Source of the DNA: Verrucomicrobiota bacterium
GTDB taxonomy: Bacteria > Verrucomicrobiota > Verrucomicrobiia > Opitutales > Opitutaceae
Length of the DNA stretch: 44,834 nt
Assembly: GCA_023430565.1 (NCBI GenBank)
Contig: JAEZAD010000192.1
Coordinates: forward strand, 1-44,834
Direction: 5' to 3'
Of the stretch, positions 31,854-39,398 are shown one piece after another; position 1 is the first letter of the stretch; every line of letters begins with the position of its first letter. The translations under genes and the position numbers were made by a program. The notes beneath the pieces were generated by a model. It saw only the letters and a list, made by a program, of their open reading frames with translations. It did not search any database and was not told the origin of the DNA.

Positions 31854-32342
31854 ATGAACCCTGTTCTGAAGCTCTTGACGGAAGGCGGCAGCCTCACGAC
31901 CAGCCAGATGGCGAAGGTCGCGGGGATGACCGAAGCCGAAGTTCAACAGCACCTGGAACAGTTGAAGAAAGATAAAATCTTCCTCGGCTGGCGTCCGGTG
32001 CTCGATCTTTCGCACGAAGCCGCCGCCGCCGCCGCCGTTCGCGCGGTGATCGAGGTGAAGATCACGCCGGAGCGCGGGGGAGGGTTCAACCGCTTCGCGG
32101 ACCGGATCGCGCGTTTCGACGAAGTCGAGTCGTGCTACCTGATGTCCGGCGGTTACGACCTGCTCGTGTTTGTGCGGGGCTCGTCGCTGCAAAAGGTGGC
32201 GGGGTTCGTGTCGGAAAAGCTGTCGACCATCGAGGGGGTGCTCTCGACGTCGACGCACTTCATGCTGCGTTGCTACAAGGAGCAGGGTTTCCTGCTGAAT
32301 GGCGACGAGGCGCAGACTTCACGCCTGAACGTCGCGCCGTAA
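31854..32342 (+). CDS. Lrp/AsnC family transcriptional regulator
   Basis: A 162-residue regulator. It has an N-terminal winged helix-turn-helix (about 5-50: LLTEGGSLTTSQMAKVAGMTEAEVQQHLEQLKKDKI) and a C-terminal RAM (ACT-like) ligand domain (about 60-145), with ARFDEVESCYLMSGGYDLLVFVRGSSL typical of Lrp. ATG 31854 is chosen by homology; a GGAGGAG lies 22 bases upstream, farther than usual. The next gene, 19 bases downstream, is an aminotransferase. An Lrp/AsnC regulator beside an alanine-type aminotransferase is a known arrangement (AlaR-AlaT in Bacillus), so it probably regulates that gene in response to an amino acid (inference). Confidence 0.92.
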   Translation: MNPVLKLLTEGGSLTTSQMAKVAGMTEAEVQQHLEQLKKDKIFLGWRPVLDLSHEAAAAAAVRAVIEVKITPERGGGFNRFADRIARFDEVESCYLMSGGYDLLVFVRGSSLQKVAGFVSEKLSTIEGVLSTSTHFMLRCYKEQGFLLNGDEAQTSRLNVAP

Positions 32343-32361
32343 CGGGCCGGCCATTTCCAAA

Positions 32362-33549
32362 ATGAGCAACGACCCGAAACGTTGGGTGGCGGGACACGTG
32401 TCCGCGCTGCCGAAGAGCGGCATTCGCGATTTCTTCGAACTGGTGGCCAAGATGAAGGGCCAGGACGTGATTTCGCTGGGCGTGGGCGAGCCGGATTTCG
32501 TGACGCCGTGGCATATTCGCGAGGCCGCGATCTACGCGCTCGAGAAAGGGAAGACGTATTACACGTCGAATCTCGGCCTGCTCGAGCTGCGGCGCGCGAT
32601 CGCGTCGTATGTCGAGGAGCATTTCAACGTCAGCTATCGTCCCGAGGATCAGATCATCGTGACGGTGGGCGTGAGCGAGGCGCTCGATCTGGCCTGCCGC
32701 GCGTTCGTGAATCCCGGCGACAAGGTGATGTTTCACCAGCCGTGCTACGTGAGCTATCATCCGAGCATTTCGCTGACGCATGGCGTGGGCATCGCGGTGC
32801 CGACGTATGCGAAAGATGGATTTGCGCTCACGGCCGAGGCGCTGCGCGCGGCGTGGCAGCCGGGCGCGAAAATGCTCATGCTGAACCTGCCGTGCAATCC
32901 CACGGGTGGCACGTGCACGCGGGAGCAGCTCGAGCAGATCGCGGAGTTCTGTCGCGAGAAGGACCTGCTGGTGTTGTCGGACGAGATCTATTCCGAGCTC
33001 ACGTTCGACGGCACGCACACGAGCATCGCGAGCCTGCCGGGGATGGCGGAGCGGACGGTTTTCCTGCATGGATTTTCGAAGGCGTTCGCGATGACGGGCT
33101 GGCGCATCGGTTATGCGTGCGGGCCGGCGGCGTTGATCGATGCGATGATGAAGGTGCACCAATACTCGATGTTGTGCGCCTCGATCATCGCGCAGGAGGC
33201 GGCGCTCGAGGCGTTGCAGCGCGGGTGGGACGCGGTGCTGAAAATGCGCGAGCAGTATCACCGGCGGCGCGATTTGATCGTGCGGCGGTTCAACGAGATC
33301 GGGCTGACGTGCCATTCGCCGCGCGGGAGCTTCTACGCGTTTCCGAGCGTGGCGGCCAGCGGGCGGAGCGAAAGCGAGTTCGCGGTCGGGCTGTTGCAGG
33401 AGCAGAAAGTGGCGGTCGTGCCGGGAACGGCGTTCGGCGAAAACGGCACGGGCCACGTGCGCGCGTGTTTTGCGACCAGCTATGAGCAGATCGTGGAGGC
33501 CTGCGATCGGGTGGCCCGCTTCGTCGAAGCGGGGAGCAACAAGCGATAA
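32362..33549 (+). CDS. Class I/II aminotransferase (AlaT / PatA-like)
   Basis: A 395-residue fold-type I PLP aminotransferase. Signatures: VISLGVGEPDFVTPWHIREA (substrate loop), TVGVSEALDLACRAFV, LNLPCNPTGGTCTREQLEQI (PLP-contact Asn), LSDEIYSELTFDG (Asp for the pyridine N), HGFSKAFAMTGWRIGYACG (Schiff-base Lys in SKAFAMTGWR), and ACFATSYEQIVEA with the carboxylate-binding Arg just before it. Aspartate and alanine aminotransferases share these, so the substrate is open; the Lrp-type partner favours alanine or branched-chain chemistry. The start follows the regulator stop by 19 bases, one operon. The last codons (NKR-stop) form the first heptad of a hairpin repeat. Confidence 0.92.
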   Translation: MSNDPKRWVAGHVSALPKSGIRDFFELVAKMKGQDVISLGVGEPDFVTPWHIREAAIYALEKGKTYYTSNLGLLELRRAIASYVEEHFNVSYRPEDQIIVTVGVSEALDLACRAFVNPGDKVMFHQPCYVSYHPSISLTHGVGIAVPTYAKDGFALTAEALRAAWQPGAKMLMLNLPCNPTGGTCTREQLEQIAEFCREKDLLVLSDEIYSELTFDGTHTSIASLPGMAERTVFLHGFSKAFAMTGWRIGYACGPAALIDAMMKVHQYSMLCASIIAQEAALEALQRGWDAVLKMREQYHRRRDLIVRRFNEIGLTCHSPRGSFYAFPSVAASGRSESEFAVGLLQEQKVAVVPGTAFGENGTGHVRACFATSYEQIVEACDRVARFVEAGSNKR

Positions 33550-33609
33550 GCTGAAAGCTTTAAGCTGGGCTAGACCGGCTTAAAGCTTAGTGCTTACCCC
33601 TTATCGCTT
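33541..33609. repeat. Hairpin element made of 7-nt units (AAGNNNN type), unequal arms
   Basis: The left arm is four AAG-heptads (33541-33568, e.g. AAGCGAT, AAGCTGA). The right arm is five CTT-heptads (33575-33609, e.g. CCGGCTT, ATCGCTT). The outer and inner units pair well, but the right arm has one extra 7-base unit, so the arms differ by a whole unit. The loop is six bases. It overlaps the aminotransferase stop and ends three bases before the der ATG. Confidence 0.9.
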
Positions 33610-33611
33610 CC

Positions 33612-35108
33612 ATGAACCGCACCGTTGCCATTGTGGGCCGACCGAATGTCGGCAAGAGCCGGCTCTTCAACCGGCTGGCGCGGAAGCGCATCTCGATCGT
33701 GCATGACCAGCCCGGGGTGACGCGCGACGTGATCTCGGCCGAAATCGAGGAGGGTGGTTACACGCTGCTCGACACGGGCGGGCTCGGTTACAAAGGCACG
33801 GACACGCCGGCGGCGCTGACGGCGGCGTCGGAAGAGCAGGTGAATTTCGCGATCCAGACGGCGTCGCTGATCCTATTCGTGATCGACGGTCTGGAAGGTC
33901 TCACCTCGCTGGATACGCGGATCGCGGAAATGCTGCGCAAGAGCCGGAAGGACGTGCGGCTCGTGATCAACAAGGCGGATTTCGGCGACGAGAAGATCGA
34001 GCTGGCGGATGCCTACCGGCTCGGATTGGGCGAGCCGCTGCAGGTGTCGGCCGAGCATGGTCGGGGCGAAACCGAGCTGCGCGCGGCGATCCTCGCGGCG
34101 ATCGGGCCGGCGCCGGCCGCCGAGGCGGGGCGGGATGCGAACCGGCCGCTCGGCGTGTGCTTCATCGGGCGGCCGAACGTCGGCAAGTCGTCGCTCAGCA
34201 ACCGGCTGCTCCAGAGTGACCGGCTGATCGTGAGCGACGTGCCGGGGACGACGCGCGACGCGATCGAGCTGCCGTTCGAATTCAAGGGCCGCGACGGGAA
34301 GATGTATCCCTTTCGCCTGATCGACACGGCGGGCATCAAGGCGGCGACGAAGCTGGCATCGCCGGTGGAATATTTTTCGCGGCTGCGGTCGCTCGACGCG
34401 ATCAAGCAGACGGACGTGGTTTTCCTCGTGCTCGATGCGATGGACGGCGTGACGCAGCAGGACAAGGCGATCGCGGGCGAGGCGGTGAAGGAGCACAAGC
34501 CGATCGTGATCGTCGTGAACAAGTGGGACCTCGTGAAAGAGGCGTTCAAGGCGCAGGGCGGATTCGAACCCTACAAAAACGAGCGCGACTACCGGGAGAA
34601 ATACGAGAAGGCGCTCTTCGATCGGCTGTATTTCACGCCGGGGTCGCCCGTGATTTTTGTGTCCGCGATGAGCGGATACGAAGTCGACCGGATGTTGAAT
34701 GCGGCGGTGAAACTGAATCGGCAGCTCGATACGAAGCTGCCGACGGCGAAGTTGAACCAGACACTGGAATTCCTGACGGAGCGCACGCCGCCCCCGGCGG
34801 TGGGGGGGAAACGGTTTCGGGTTTATTACGCGACGCAGACGGGGAACCGGCCGTTTCGGATCAAGCTTTTCTGCAATCGGGAGGAAAAGCTCACGGAGCA
34901 GTATCGGCGTTATCTCGAGGCGGGACTGGTGGACGCGTTCGATCTCGCGGGATGTCCGGTGTATTTCGATCTGGTGGGAAAAGAAAAACACGAGCCGGGC
35001 ACGCCGTATTCCGGCAAGGCCGCGCGCGGGCTGGCGACGCCGACGCCGAAGTGGAAGGCGCGCGAAACGGCGGAGGACAAGTTTACGCATGAAACCCTCG
35101 AAGACTGA
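33612..35108 (+). CDS. der: Ribosome biogenesis GTPase Der (EngA)
   Basis: A 498-residue tandem-GTPase of 50S subunit assembly. The first G domain has GRPNVGKSRLFNRLA (8-22), DTGG and NKAD; the second has GRPNVGKSSLSNRLL (about 185-199), DTAGIK and NKWD. A C-terminal KH-like domain (about 400-460) ends with GNRPFRIKLFCNREEKL. An extra basic C-terminal tail (about 460-498: KEKHEPGTPYSGKAARGLAT to KFTHETLED) extends past the KH domain. The start at 33612 lies three bases after the hairpin repeat. Its 3' end overlaps the next gene by 20 bases. Confidence 0.96.
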   Translation: MNRTVAIVGRPNVGKSRLFNRLARKRISIVHDQPGVTRDVISAEIEEGGYTLLDTGGLGYKGTDTPAALTAASEEQVNFAIQTASLILFVIDGLEGLTSLDTRIAEMLRKSRKDVRLVINKADFGDEKIELADAYRLGLGEPLQVSAEHGRGETELRAAILAAIGPAPAAEAGRDANRPLGVCFIGRPNVGKSSLSNRLLQSDRLIVSDVPGTTRDAIELPFEFKGRDGKMYPFRLIDTAGIKAATKLASPVEYFSRLRSLDAIKQTDVVFLVLDAMDGVTQQDKAIAGEAVKEHKPIVIVVNKWDLVKEAFKAQGGFEPYKNERDYREKYEKALFDRLYFTPGSPVIFVSAMSGYEVDRMLNAAVKLNRQLDTKLPTAKLNQTLEFLTERTPPPAVGGKRFRVYYATQTGNRPFRIKLFCNREEKLTEQYRRYLEAGLVDAFDLAGCPVYFDLVGKEKHEPGTPYSGKAARGLATPTPKWKARETAEDKFTHETLED

Positions 35109-36000
35109 ATTCCGCGGCGGTGACGCGCTGTTGCTGGCGACGCGGGCGTTTGAACTGGTGGTGACGACGTCCGTGGGGCCGCGCGTGGTCTCGTTTCGTT
35201 CGAAAACTGGCAGGAAGAAGAACGTGTTTTTCGAGGCGCCGGCGGACGAGAAGCGAGATCACGGGTATCTGTTTCGCGGCGGGCACCGGCTCTGGCATTC
35301 GCCGGAGGACATCGTGCGCACGTATCAACCGGACGATTCGCCGCTCGAGGTAAAGATGCTGGCGAAAGGCGTGGCGTTGACGCAGCCGGTTGAGGCGCGG
35401 ACCGGAATCGAAAAAGGGATGAAGTTGGAATTGCTCGGCGAGCGCACGGTGAAGGTGACGCACACGCTGACGAATCGCGGACTTTGGGACGTGGAATGTG
35501 CGCCGTGGGCGCTGACAATCTTGCGCGGCGGCGGTTATGGCGTGCTGCCTTTGTTGCCGAAAGGCAGCCATGCGGCAGGGGACCTGCTGCCAACGTATTC
35601 CCTCGTGCCCTGGAGCTACACGGATTTTTCGTTCCCGGTTTGGGACCTGCATCGCGACTACATCGGCATCGACGTCGCGAAAGCGCCGGAGGCTCAGAAA
35701 TTAGGCATAACGAATTATCCGGGTTGGTCGGCCTATTGGATCGACGGCACCACGTTCGTGAAAGCGGCGCGCGTGGACGCGGCGGCGACGTATCCGGATC
35801 GCGGCAGCGCGTTCGAGACGTTTACGAACGGAAAGCTGATCGAGTTGGAAACGCTCGGCGCGCTCGGAAGAATCGCGCCGGATGCGACGGCGACGCACAT
35901 TGAATGGTGGACGCTTTTCGACGGGTTGCCACGGCCGGACACCGATGCGGCGTTCGGAAAACTCGCGGCGGCGGTGAAGGCCTGGATGCGGAAATTCTAG
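35089..36000 (+). CDS. DUF4380-like protein (mutarotase-like fold)
   Basis: A 303-residue protein resembling DUF4380, a predicted galactose-mutarotase / glycoside-processing beta fold. Diagnostic stretches: TTSVGPRVVSFRSKTGRKKNVF, then FRGGHRLWHSPEDIVRTYQPDD (the family GGHRLW..PED..R motif), ERTVKVTHTLTNRGLWDVECAPWALTILR, and ATHIEWWTLFDGLPRPDTD. No signal peptide; presumably cytoplasmic, sugar-related. No activity is established for this family as far as I know. It starts inside the end of der (20-base overlap; ATG 35089), so translation may be coupled. fmt follows after 55 bases with nothing notable between. Confidence 0.78.
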   Translation: MKPSKTEFRGGDALLLATRAFELVVTTSVGPRVVSFRSKTGRKKNVFFEAPADEKRDHGYLFRGGHRLWHSPEDIVRTYQPDDSPLEVKMLAKGVALTQPVEARTGIEKGMKLELLGERTVKVTHTLTNRGLWDVECAPWALTILRGGGYGVLPLLPKGSHAAGDLLPTYSLVPWSYTDFSFPVWDLHRDYIGIDVAKAPEAQKLGITNYPGWSAYWIDGTTFVKAARVDAAATYPDRGSAFETFTNGKLIELETLGALGRIAPDATATHIEWWTLFDGLPRPDTDAAFGKLAAAVKAWMRKF

Positions 36001-36055
36001 GAGGCGGTCGGGAGGCGAGAGGGTCGAAATCGCGAGCAAGCTGGTTCCCAAGGTC

Positions 36056-37069
36056 ATGAGTGTTCCGCTTCGAATGGTCTTTCTCGGGTCCGACCCGATC
36101 GCGCTGCCGCTGCTCGACTGGCTGGCGGGCGAGGGGAAGGCGCTGGCGGAAGTGATCGCGATTTTCACACAACCGGATCGGGCGGTGGGCCGCGGTCAGA
36201 AGATCGCGGCGAATCCGATCAAGACGTGGGCGCGCGAGCGGGGCATCATGGTGTATCAGCCGGAGAAGCTGACGGACGACGTGCGCGTTCATTATGCGAT
36301 TCTCGGTGCGGACGTGGCGCTGGTGATGGCTTACGGGCACATCTTGAAGGAAGCGTTTATCGAGACGCCGCGGCTGGGGACGTTTAATCTGCACGCGTCG
36401 ATTCTGCCGGAGTATCGCGGGGCCTCGCCGATTCAGAGCGCGATCGCGAACGGTGAGCGAGAGACCGGCGTGGCTTTCATGCGGATGGTGCGGCGGCTCG
36501 ATGCGGGGCCGGTGGCGGATGTCGAGCGCGTGCCGATCGGGTTGCGCGACACGGCGACGGAGGTGGAAACGAAACTCGCGCACGCGTGCGTGCCGCTGAT
36601 GCGGCGGGTGTTGCCGGGCGTGGCGGCGGGCACGCTGGTGTTCGTGCCGCAGGAGGAAGCGGCGGCGACGTTCTGCCGCAAACTCGTGAAGGAGGATGGC
36701 GTGCTGGATTTTGGTGCGACGGCGGCGGAGCTCGCGGCGCGAATCAACGGGCTGTTTCCGTGGCCGGGTTGCACGGTCGAAATCGGCGGGCAACGCGTAA
36801 AGCTCGGCGGGGCGGAGGTGGCCGAAGGGGATTGTCACTTATTAGGTGACAATTCCGCGGAGCGAGGGACGGTGTTGGCGGCGACGGAGGACGGGTTGCG
36901 GGTGGCGACGGGGCGGGGCGTGCTGAAAATTTTGCGGCTGCAGCGGCCAGGGGGGCGGATATTGGAGGCGGGCGAGTTTTTGCGTGGGTTTCCGATTTCG
37001 GCGGGGACGGTGCTGCCCTCGCAACCGATGCCGCCGCTCGTCGCGCGCGAACCGTTTAAAAACAAATGA
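36056..37069 (+). CDS. fmt: Methionyl-tRNA formyltransferase, with a 21-nt palindromic insertion
   Basis: A 337-residue enzyme that formylates initiator Met-tRNA using 10-formyl-tetrahydrofolate. VFLGSDPIALPLLDWLAGEG opens the Rossmann domain, and FNLHASILPEYRGASPIQ holds the catalytic Asn/His site. NGLFPWPGCTV and VLKILRLQRPGGR belong to the C-terminal OB-type tRNA-binding domain. In that domain, between GGAEVAE and GTVLAATEDG, there are about eight residues more than in E. coli Fmt (from memory). They include CHLLGDN, encoded by the TGTCAC dyad at 36833-36851. The frame stays open, so the enzyme is likely functional. Its stop overlaps a possible start of the LysM gene. Confidence 0.93.
   Translation: MSVPLRMVFLGSDPIALPLLDWLAGEGKALAEVIAIFTQPDRAVGRGQKIAANPIKTWARERGIMVYQPEKLTDDVRVHYAILGADVALVMAYGHILKEAFIETPRLGTFNLHASILPEYRGASPIQSAIANGERETGVAFMRMVRRLDAGPVADVERVPIGLRDTATEVETKLAHACVPLMRRVLPGVAAGTLVFVPQEEAAATFCRKLVKEDGVLDFGATAAELAARINGLFPWPGCTVEIGGQRVKLGGAEVAEGDCHLLGDNSAERGTVLAATEDGLRVATGRGVLKILRLQRPGGRILEAGEFLRGFPISAGTVLPSQPMPPLVAREPFKNK
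36833..36851. repeat. TGTCAC-N7-GTGACA dyad inside fmt
   Basis: TGTCACTTATTAGGTGACA, the exact reverse complement of the dyad at 29634-29652; with two flanking bases, ATTGTCAC... matches over 21 bases. It is read in frame as part of CHLLGDN in the fmt C-terminal domain. Confidence 0.88.
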
Positions 37070-37131
37070 GAACCCGCGCGGTGGCGGAGCTCATGCTTGT
37101 TTTCGCACACGCATTCCCCAAGCTGGCGCGC

Positions 37132-37701
37132 ATGTTGAAATGTTTGTGGTGGGGATGCGTGTTGACCGCGACGGCGGCGGCGCAGACCACGTCGATGCAG
37201 GTCGAGCTGGCGAATCTTCGTGAGGATGTGCGCGGGCTGACGCAGCGCGTGGGCGCGCTCTCGCTGCGCGTCGAGGAACTCGAACGGGAAAACGCCGCTT
37301 TGCGCAATCGCGCCGGCGATGCGGAAAGGTCCTATGTGACGCTGACGCAGTTGAACGAGGCGGTGGCTTCGCTGAACCGCAGCATTCAATCGGCGGCGGC
37401 GGGTGCGAAGTCGGAGACGCTGCAGCAGGTCAGCGGGCAGATCGAGCGACTGGCGAAGCAGACGAATGCCGCGATCGATTCGCTGGCGAGGGGCGTGGCG
37501 ACGCGCGCGGCGGTGCAGACGAGTTTTTCCGAAGATTATCCGAAGGAAGGCATCAGTTACACGGTCCAGAAGGGCGACACGCTTGCGGAGATCGCGCGCC
37601 GTCTGGGAGCGAATGTGCCGGATATCATCAATGCCAACAAGATCGCGGATCCTTCGCGCATCAATGTCGGCCAGACGCTCTTCATTCCCGGAGGAAAATA
37701 G
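37132..37701 (+). CDS. Exported coiled-coil LysM protein
   Basis: A 189-residue periplasmic protein. From ATG 37132 it has a signal peptide, MLKCLWWGCVLTATAAAQ, cleaved after AAA or AAAQ. A coiled-coil region (about 22-125) with ELANLREDVRGLTQRVGALS and NAALRNRAGDAERSYV follows, then a C-terminal LysM domain (about 140-186), ISYTVQKGDTLAEIARRLGANVPDIINANKI, which binds peptidoglycan. An earlier ATG at 37066 overlaps the fmt stop (ATGA) and would put 22 extra residues before the signal peptide, so I prefer 37132. parB follows in one base, so the two are co-transcribed. Probably an envelope scaffold; no enzyme domain is present. Confidence 0.87.
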   Translation: MLKCLWWGCVLTATAAAQTTSMQVELANLREDVRGLTQRVGALSLRVEELERENAALRNRAGDAERSYVTLTQLNEAVASLNRSIQSAAAGAKSETLQQVSGQIERLAKQTNAAIDSLARGVATRAAVQTSFSEDYPKEGISYTVQKGDTLAEIARRLGANVPDIINANKIADPSRINVGQTLFIPGGK

Positions 37702-37702
37702 C

Positions 37703-38635
37703 ATGCCTGCAGCCCCAAAGTCCCGCCTCGGTCGAGGCCTAGGCGGATTGATCGCCAGTGCCGTTCCCGCGGCTTCGAAACCGGCACCGGCCGCGCCCGC
37801 CGCGGCGGCGCCCGCGTCGACGCCGGCGGGTGCGCCGGGTTATCAGGAGATAGGCGTGAATCTGGTGGAGCCGAGTCCGTATCAGGCACGCCGGGAGATT
37901 CCGCCCGAGCAGTTGAACGAGCTGGCGGAGAGCATTCGGTCGGAGGGGCTGCTGCAGCCGATCGTCGTGCGAAAGGTCGGGGAGAAATTTCAGTTGATCG
38001 CAGGCGAACGCCGCTGGCGGGCGTTTCAACAGCTTAAAATCAAAACGATTCCGGCGCGCCTGGTCGATGCCAGCAATGCTTCCTCCGCGGCTCTGGGACT
38101 GATCGAGAATCTGCAGCGCGAAGGACTGAACCCGATCGAAGAGGCGCATGGTTATGCGAGCCTCATCCGGGATTTCGATCTCACGCAGGAGACGGCCGCG
38201 GATCGCGTGGGCAAGGCGCGCGCGACGGTGGCGAATTCGCTGCGCTTGCTCGCGCTCGACGGAGAGCTGCAAGGCTTCGTCGCGCGCAATCTGCTCAGCG
38301 TCGGCCATGCGAAGGTGTTGCTCGGCATCGCCGACGCCGCTCAACGCACGGTGCTGGCGCGGCGCGTGATCGAGGAAGGGTTGAGTGTTCGCGCGACGGA
38401 GAAGCTCGTGATGGAGCGGAAGGCGACGGCGACGGCGCCGAGCGCGCGGACGAAAACCCGGACGCTGCCGGCGAAAGACGCGGAGGCCGTGGCGGGAATC
38501 GAGAAGAAACTCACCTCGCATCTCGGCGCGCGCGTGGCGTTGCTGCACACGCCAAAAAAAGGACGCATCGTCATCGAATATCGGGGCAATGAAGACCTGC
38601 AGCGGGTGCTGGAGAAACTCGGCGTGTCGCTTTAG
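37703..38635 (+). CDS. parB: Chromosome partitioning protein ParB
   Basis: A 310-residue ParB. It starts MPAAPKSRLGRGLGGLIASA, a basic N-terminus (LGRGLG is the usual ParA-interacting motif). After an Ala/Pro linker comes the CTP-binding ParB/Srx domain (about 50-150) with PYQARREIPPEQLNELAESI and IAGERRWRAFQQ. The helix-turn-helix (about 150-230) includes NPIEEAHGYASLI and TVANSLRLLAL. The C-terminal dimerisation part follows. GGAGGAAAATAGC before ATG 37703 is a good ribosome-binding site, overlapping the LysM gene end. No parA lies beside it in the window, which is unusual, and I found no intact parS (TGTTTCACGTGAAACA). Confidence 0.95.
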   Translation: MPAAPKSRLGRGLGGLIASAVPAASKPAPAAPAAAAPASTPAGAPGYQEIGVNLVEPSPYQARREIPPEQLNELAESIRSEGLLQPIVVRKVGEKFQLIAGERRWRAFQQLKIKTIPARLVDASNASSAALGLIENLQREGLNPIEEAHGYASLIRDFDLTQETAADRVGKARATVANSLRLLALDGELQGFVARNLLSVGHAKVLLGIADAAQRTVLARRVIEEGLSVRATEKLVMERKATATAPSARTKTRTLPAKDAEAVAGIEKKLTSHLGARVALLHTPKKGRIVIEYRGNEDLQRVLEKLGVSL

Positions 38636-38686
38636 CGGGGCCTTCGCCGGGGCGATTCGTGAAAGCACCGGCGGTTAAATAAGTCG

Positions 38687-38749
38687 TGCAACTGTTTAGC
38701 TAGGCGTTGCAAACGGGGCTTGCTTTCGTGATTAGCCTCCTAATTATCT
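38687..38749 (+). promoter_or_regulatory. Promoter and dyads upstream of the MarR gene
   Basis: TTGCTT (38720-38725), then 16-18 bases, then AATTAT/TTATCT (38742-38749), is a plausible sigma-70-type promoter. Two dyads flank it: TGCAAC (38687-38692) with GTTGCA (38706-38711), and ATTAG-CCTC-CTAAT (38731-38744). The second overlaps the -10 region 19 bases before the ATG and is a candidate MarR operator. The 127-base gap is less GC-rich than its surroundings. Confidence 0.55.
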
Positions 38750-38762
38750 GCCGCCTTACTTC

Positions 38763-39329
38763 ATGTCGCTGCTCCTGCCCAAGAATCTTCCGCGCTACGA
38801 GTGCCTCCTGGAGGCGGCACGGGAGATTCCGGAATTGGACCCGTCGGCGACGGAGGCTTTTCTCCATTTGCTGCGCACCGGCGACGAGGCGTTTCGTCTC
38901 GTCGAGGCGCATCTGGGCGAGCACGAGATCACGCAGGGTCGTTTCAGCGTGTTGATGTCGTTGTGGGGGAAGTGTCGGGCGGAGGGCCGCGCCGCGCCCT
39001 TGAGCCCGGCCGAACTCGCCGACCGGCTGGGCGTCACGCGCGCGACGGTCACCGGGCTGGTCGATACGCTCGAGCGCTCGGGTCTCGTGACGCGCACGCC
39101 CAGCGCCGACGACCGCCGCATGATGCTCGTCGAACTGACGAGCCGCGGCGAAAAGCTGCTCAATCGGATCCTGCCCGCGCATTTCCGGCAGATGGCGTGG
39201 CTGATGCAGCCGCTCGACGAAGCGGAGCGAAAAACCTTCGTCGGCTTGCTTACGAAAGTGCTCGCCCGGGCGGCCGAGAGGCCGGCCACGGCTCCTCGCG
39301 AGTTCATTCCGACCAGTCGACCTGGCTAA
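38763..39329 (+). CDS. MarR family transcriptional regulator
   Basis: A 188-residue MarR-type regulator. The winged helix region is clear: LSPAELADRLGVTRATVTGLVDTLERSGLVTRTPSADDRRMMLVELTSRGEKLL (about 80-135), with the wing DDRRM. Helices before and after form the dimerisation domain. It lies immediately upstream of the RND efflux genes, 69 bases ahead, so it probably controls them and itself through an operator such as the dyad at 38731. The inducing ligand is unknown. Confidence 0.93.
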   Translation: MSLLLPKNLPRYECLLEAAREIPELDPSATEAFLHLLRTGDEAFRLVEAHLGEHEITQGRFSVLMSLWGKCRAEGRAAPLSPAELADRLGVTRATVTGLVDTLERSGLVTRTPSADDRRMMLVELTSRGEKLLNRILPAHFRQMAWLMQPLDEAERKTFVGLLTKVLARAAERPATAPREFIPTSRPG

Positions 39330-39398
39330 ACCGCACCCTTTTGTCCGCCACGCCCCCGCTGCTTCGTCATCGTTACTGAAACTCTCCCCGCACACATC

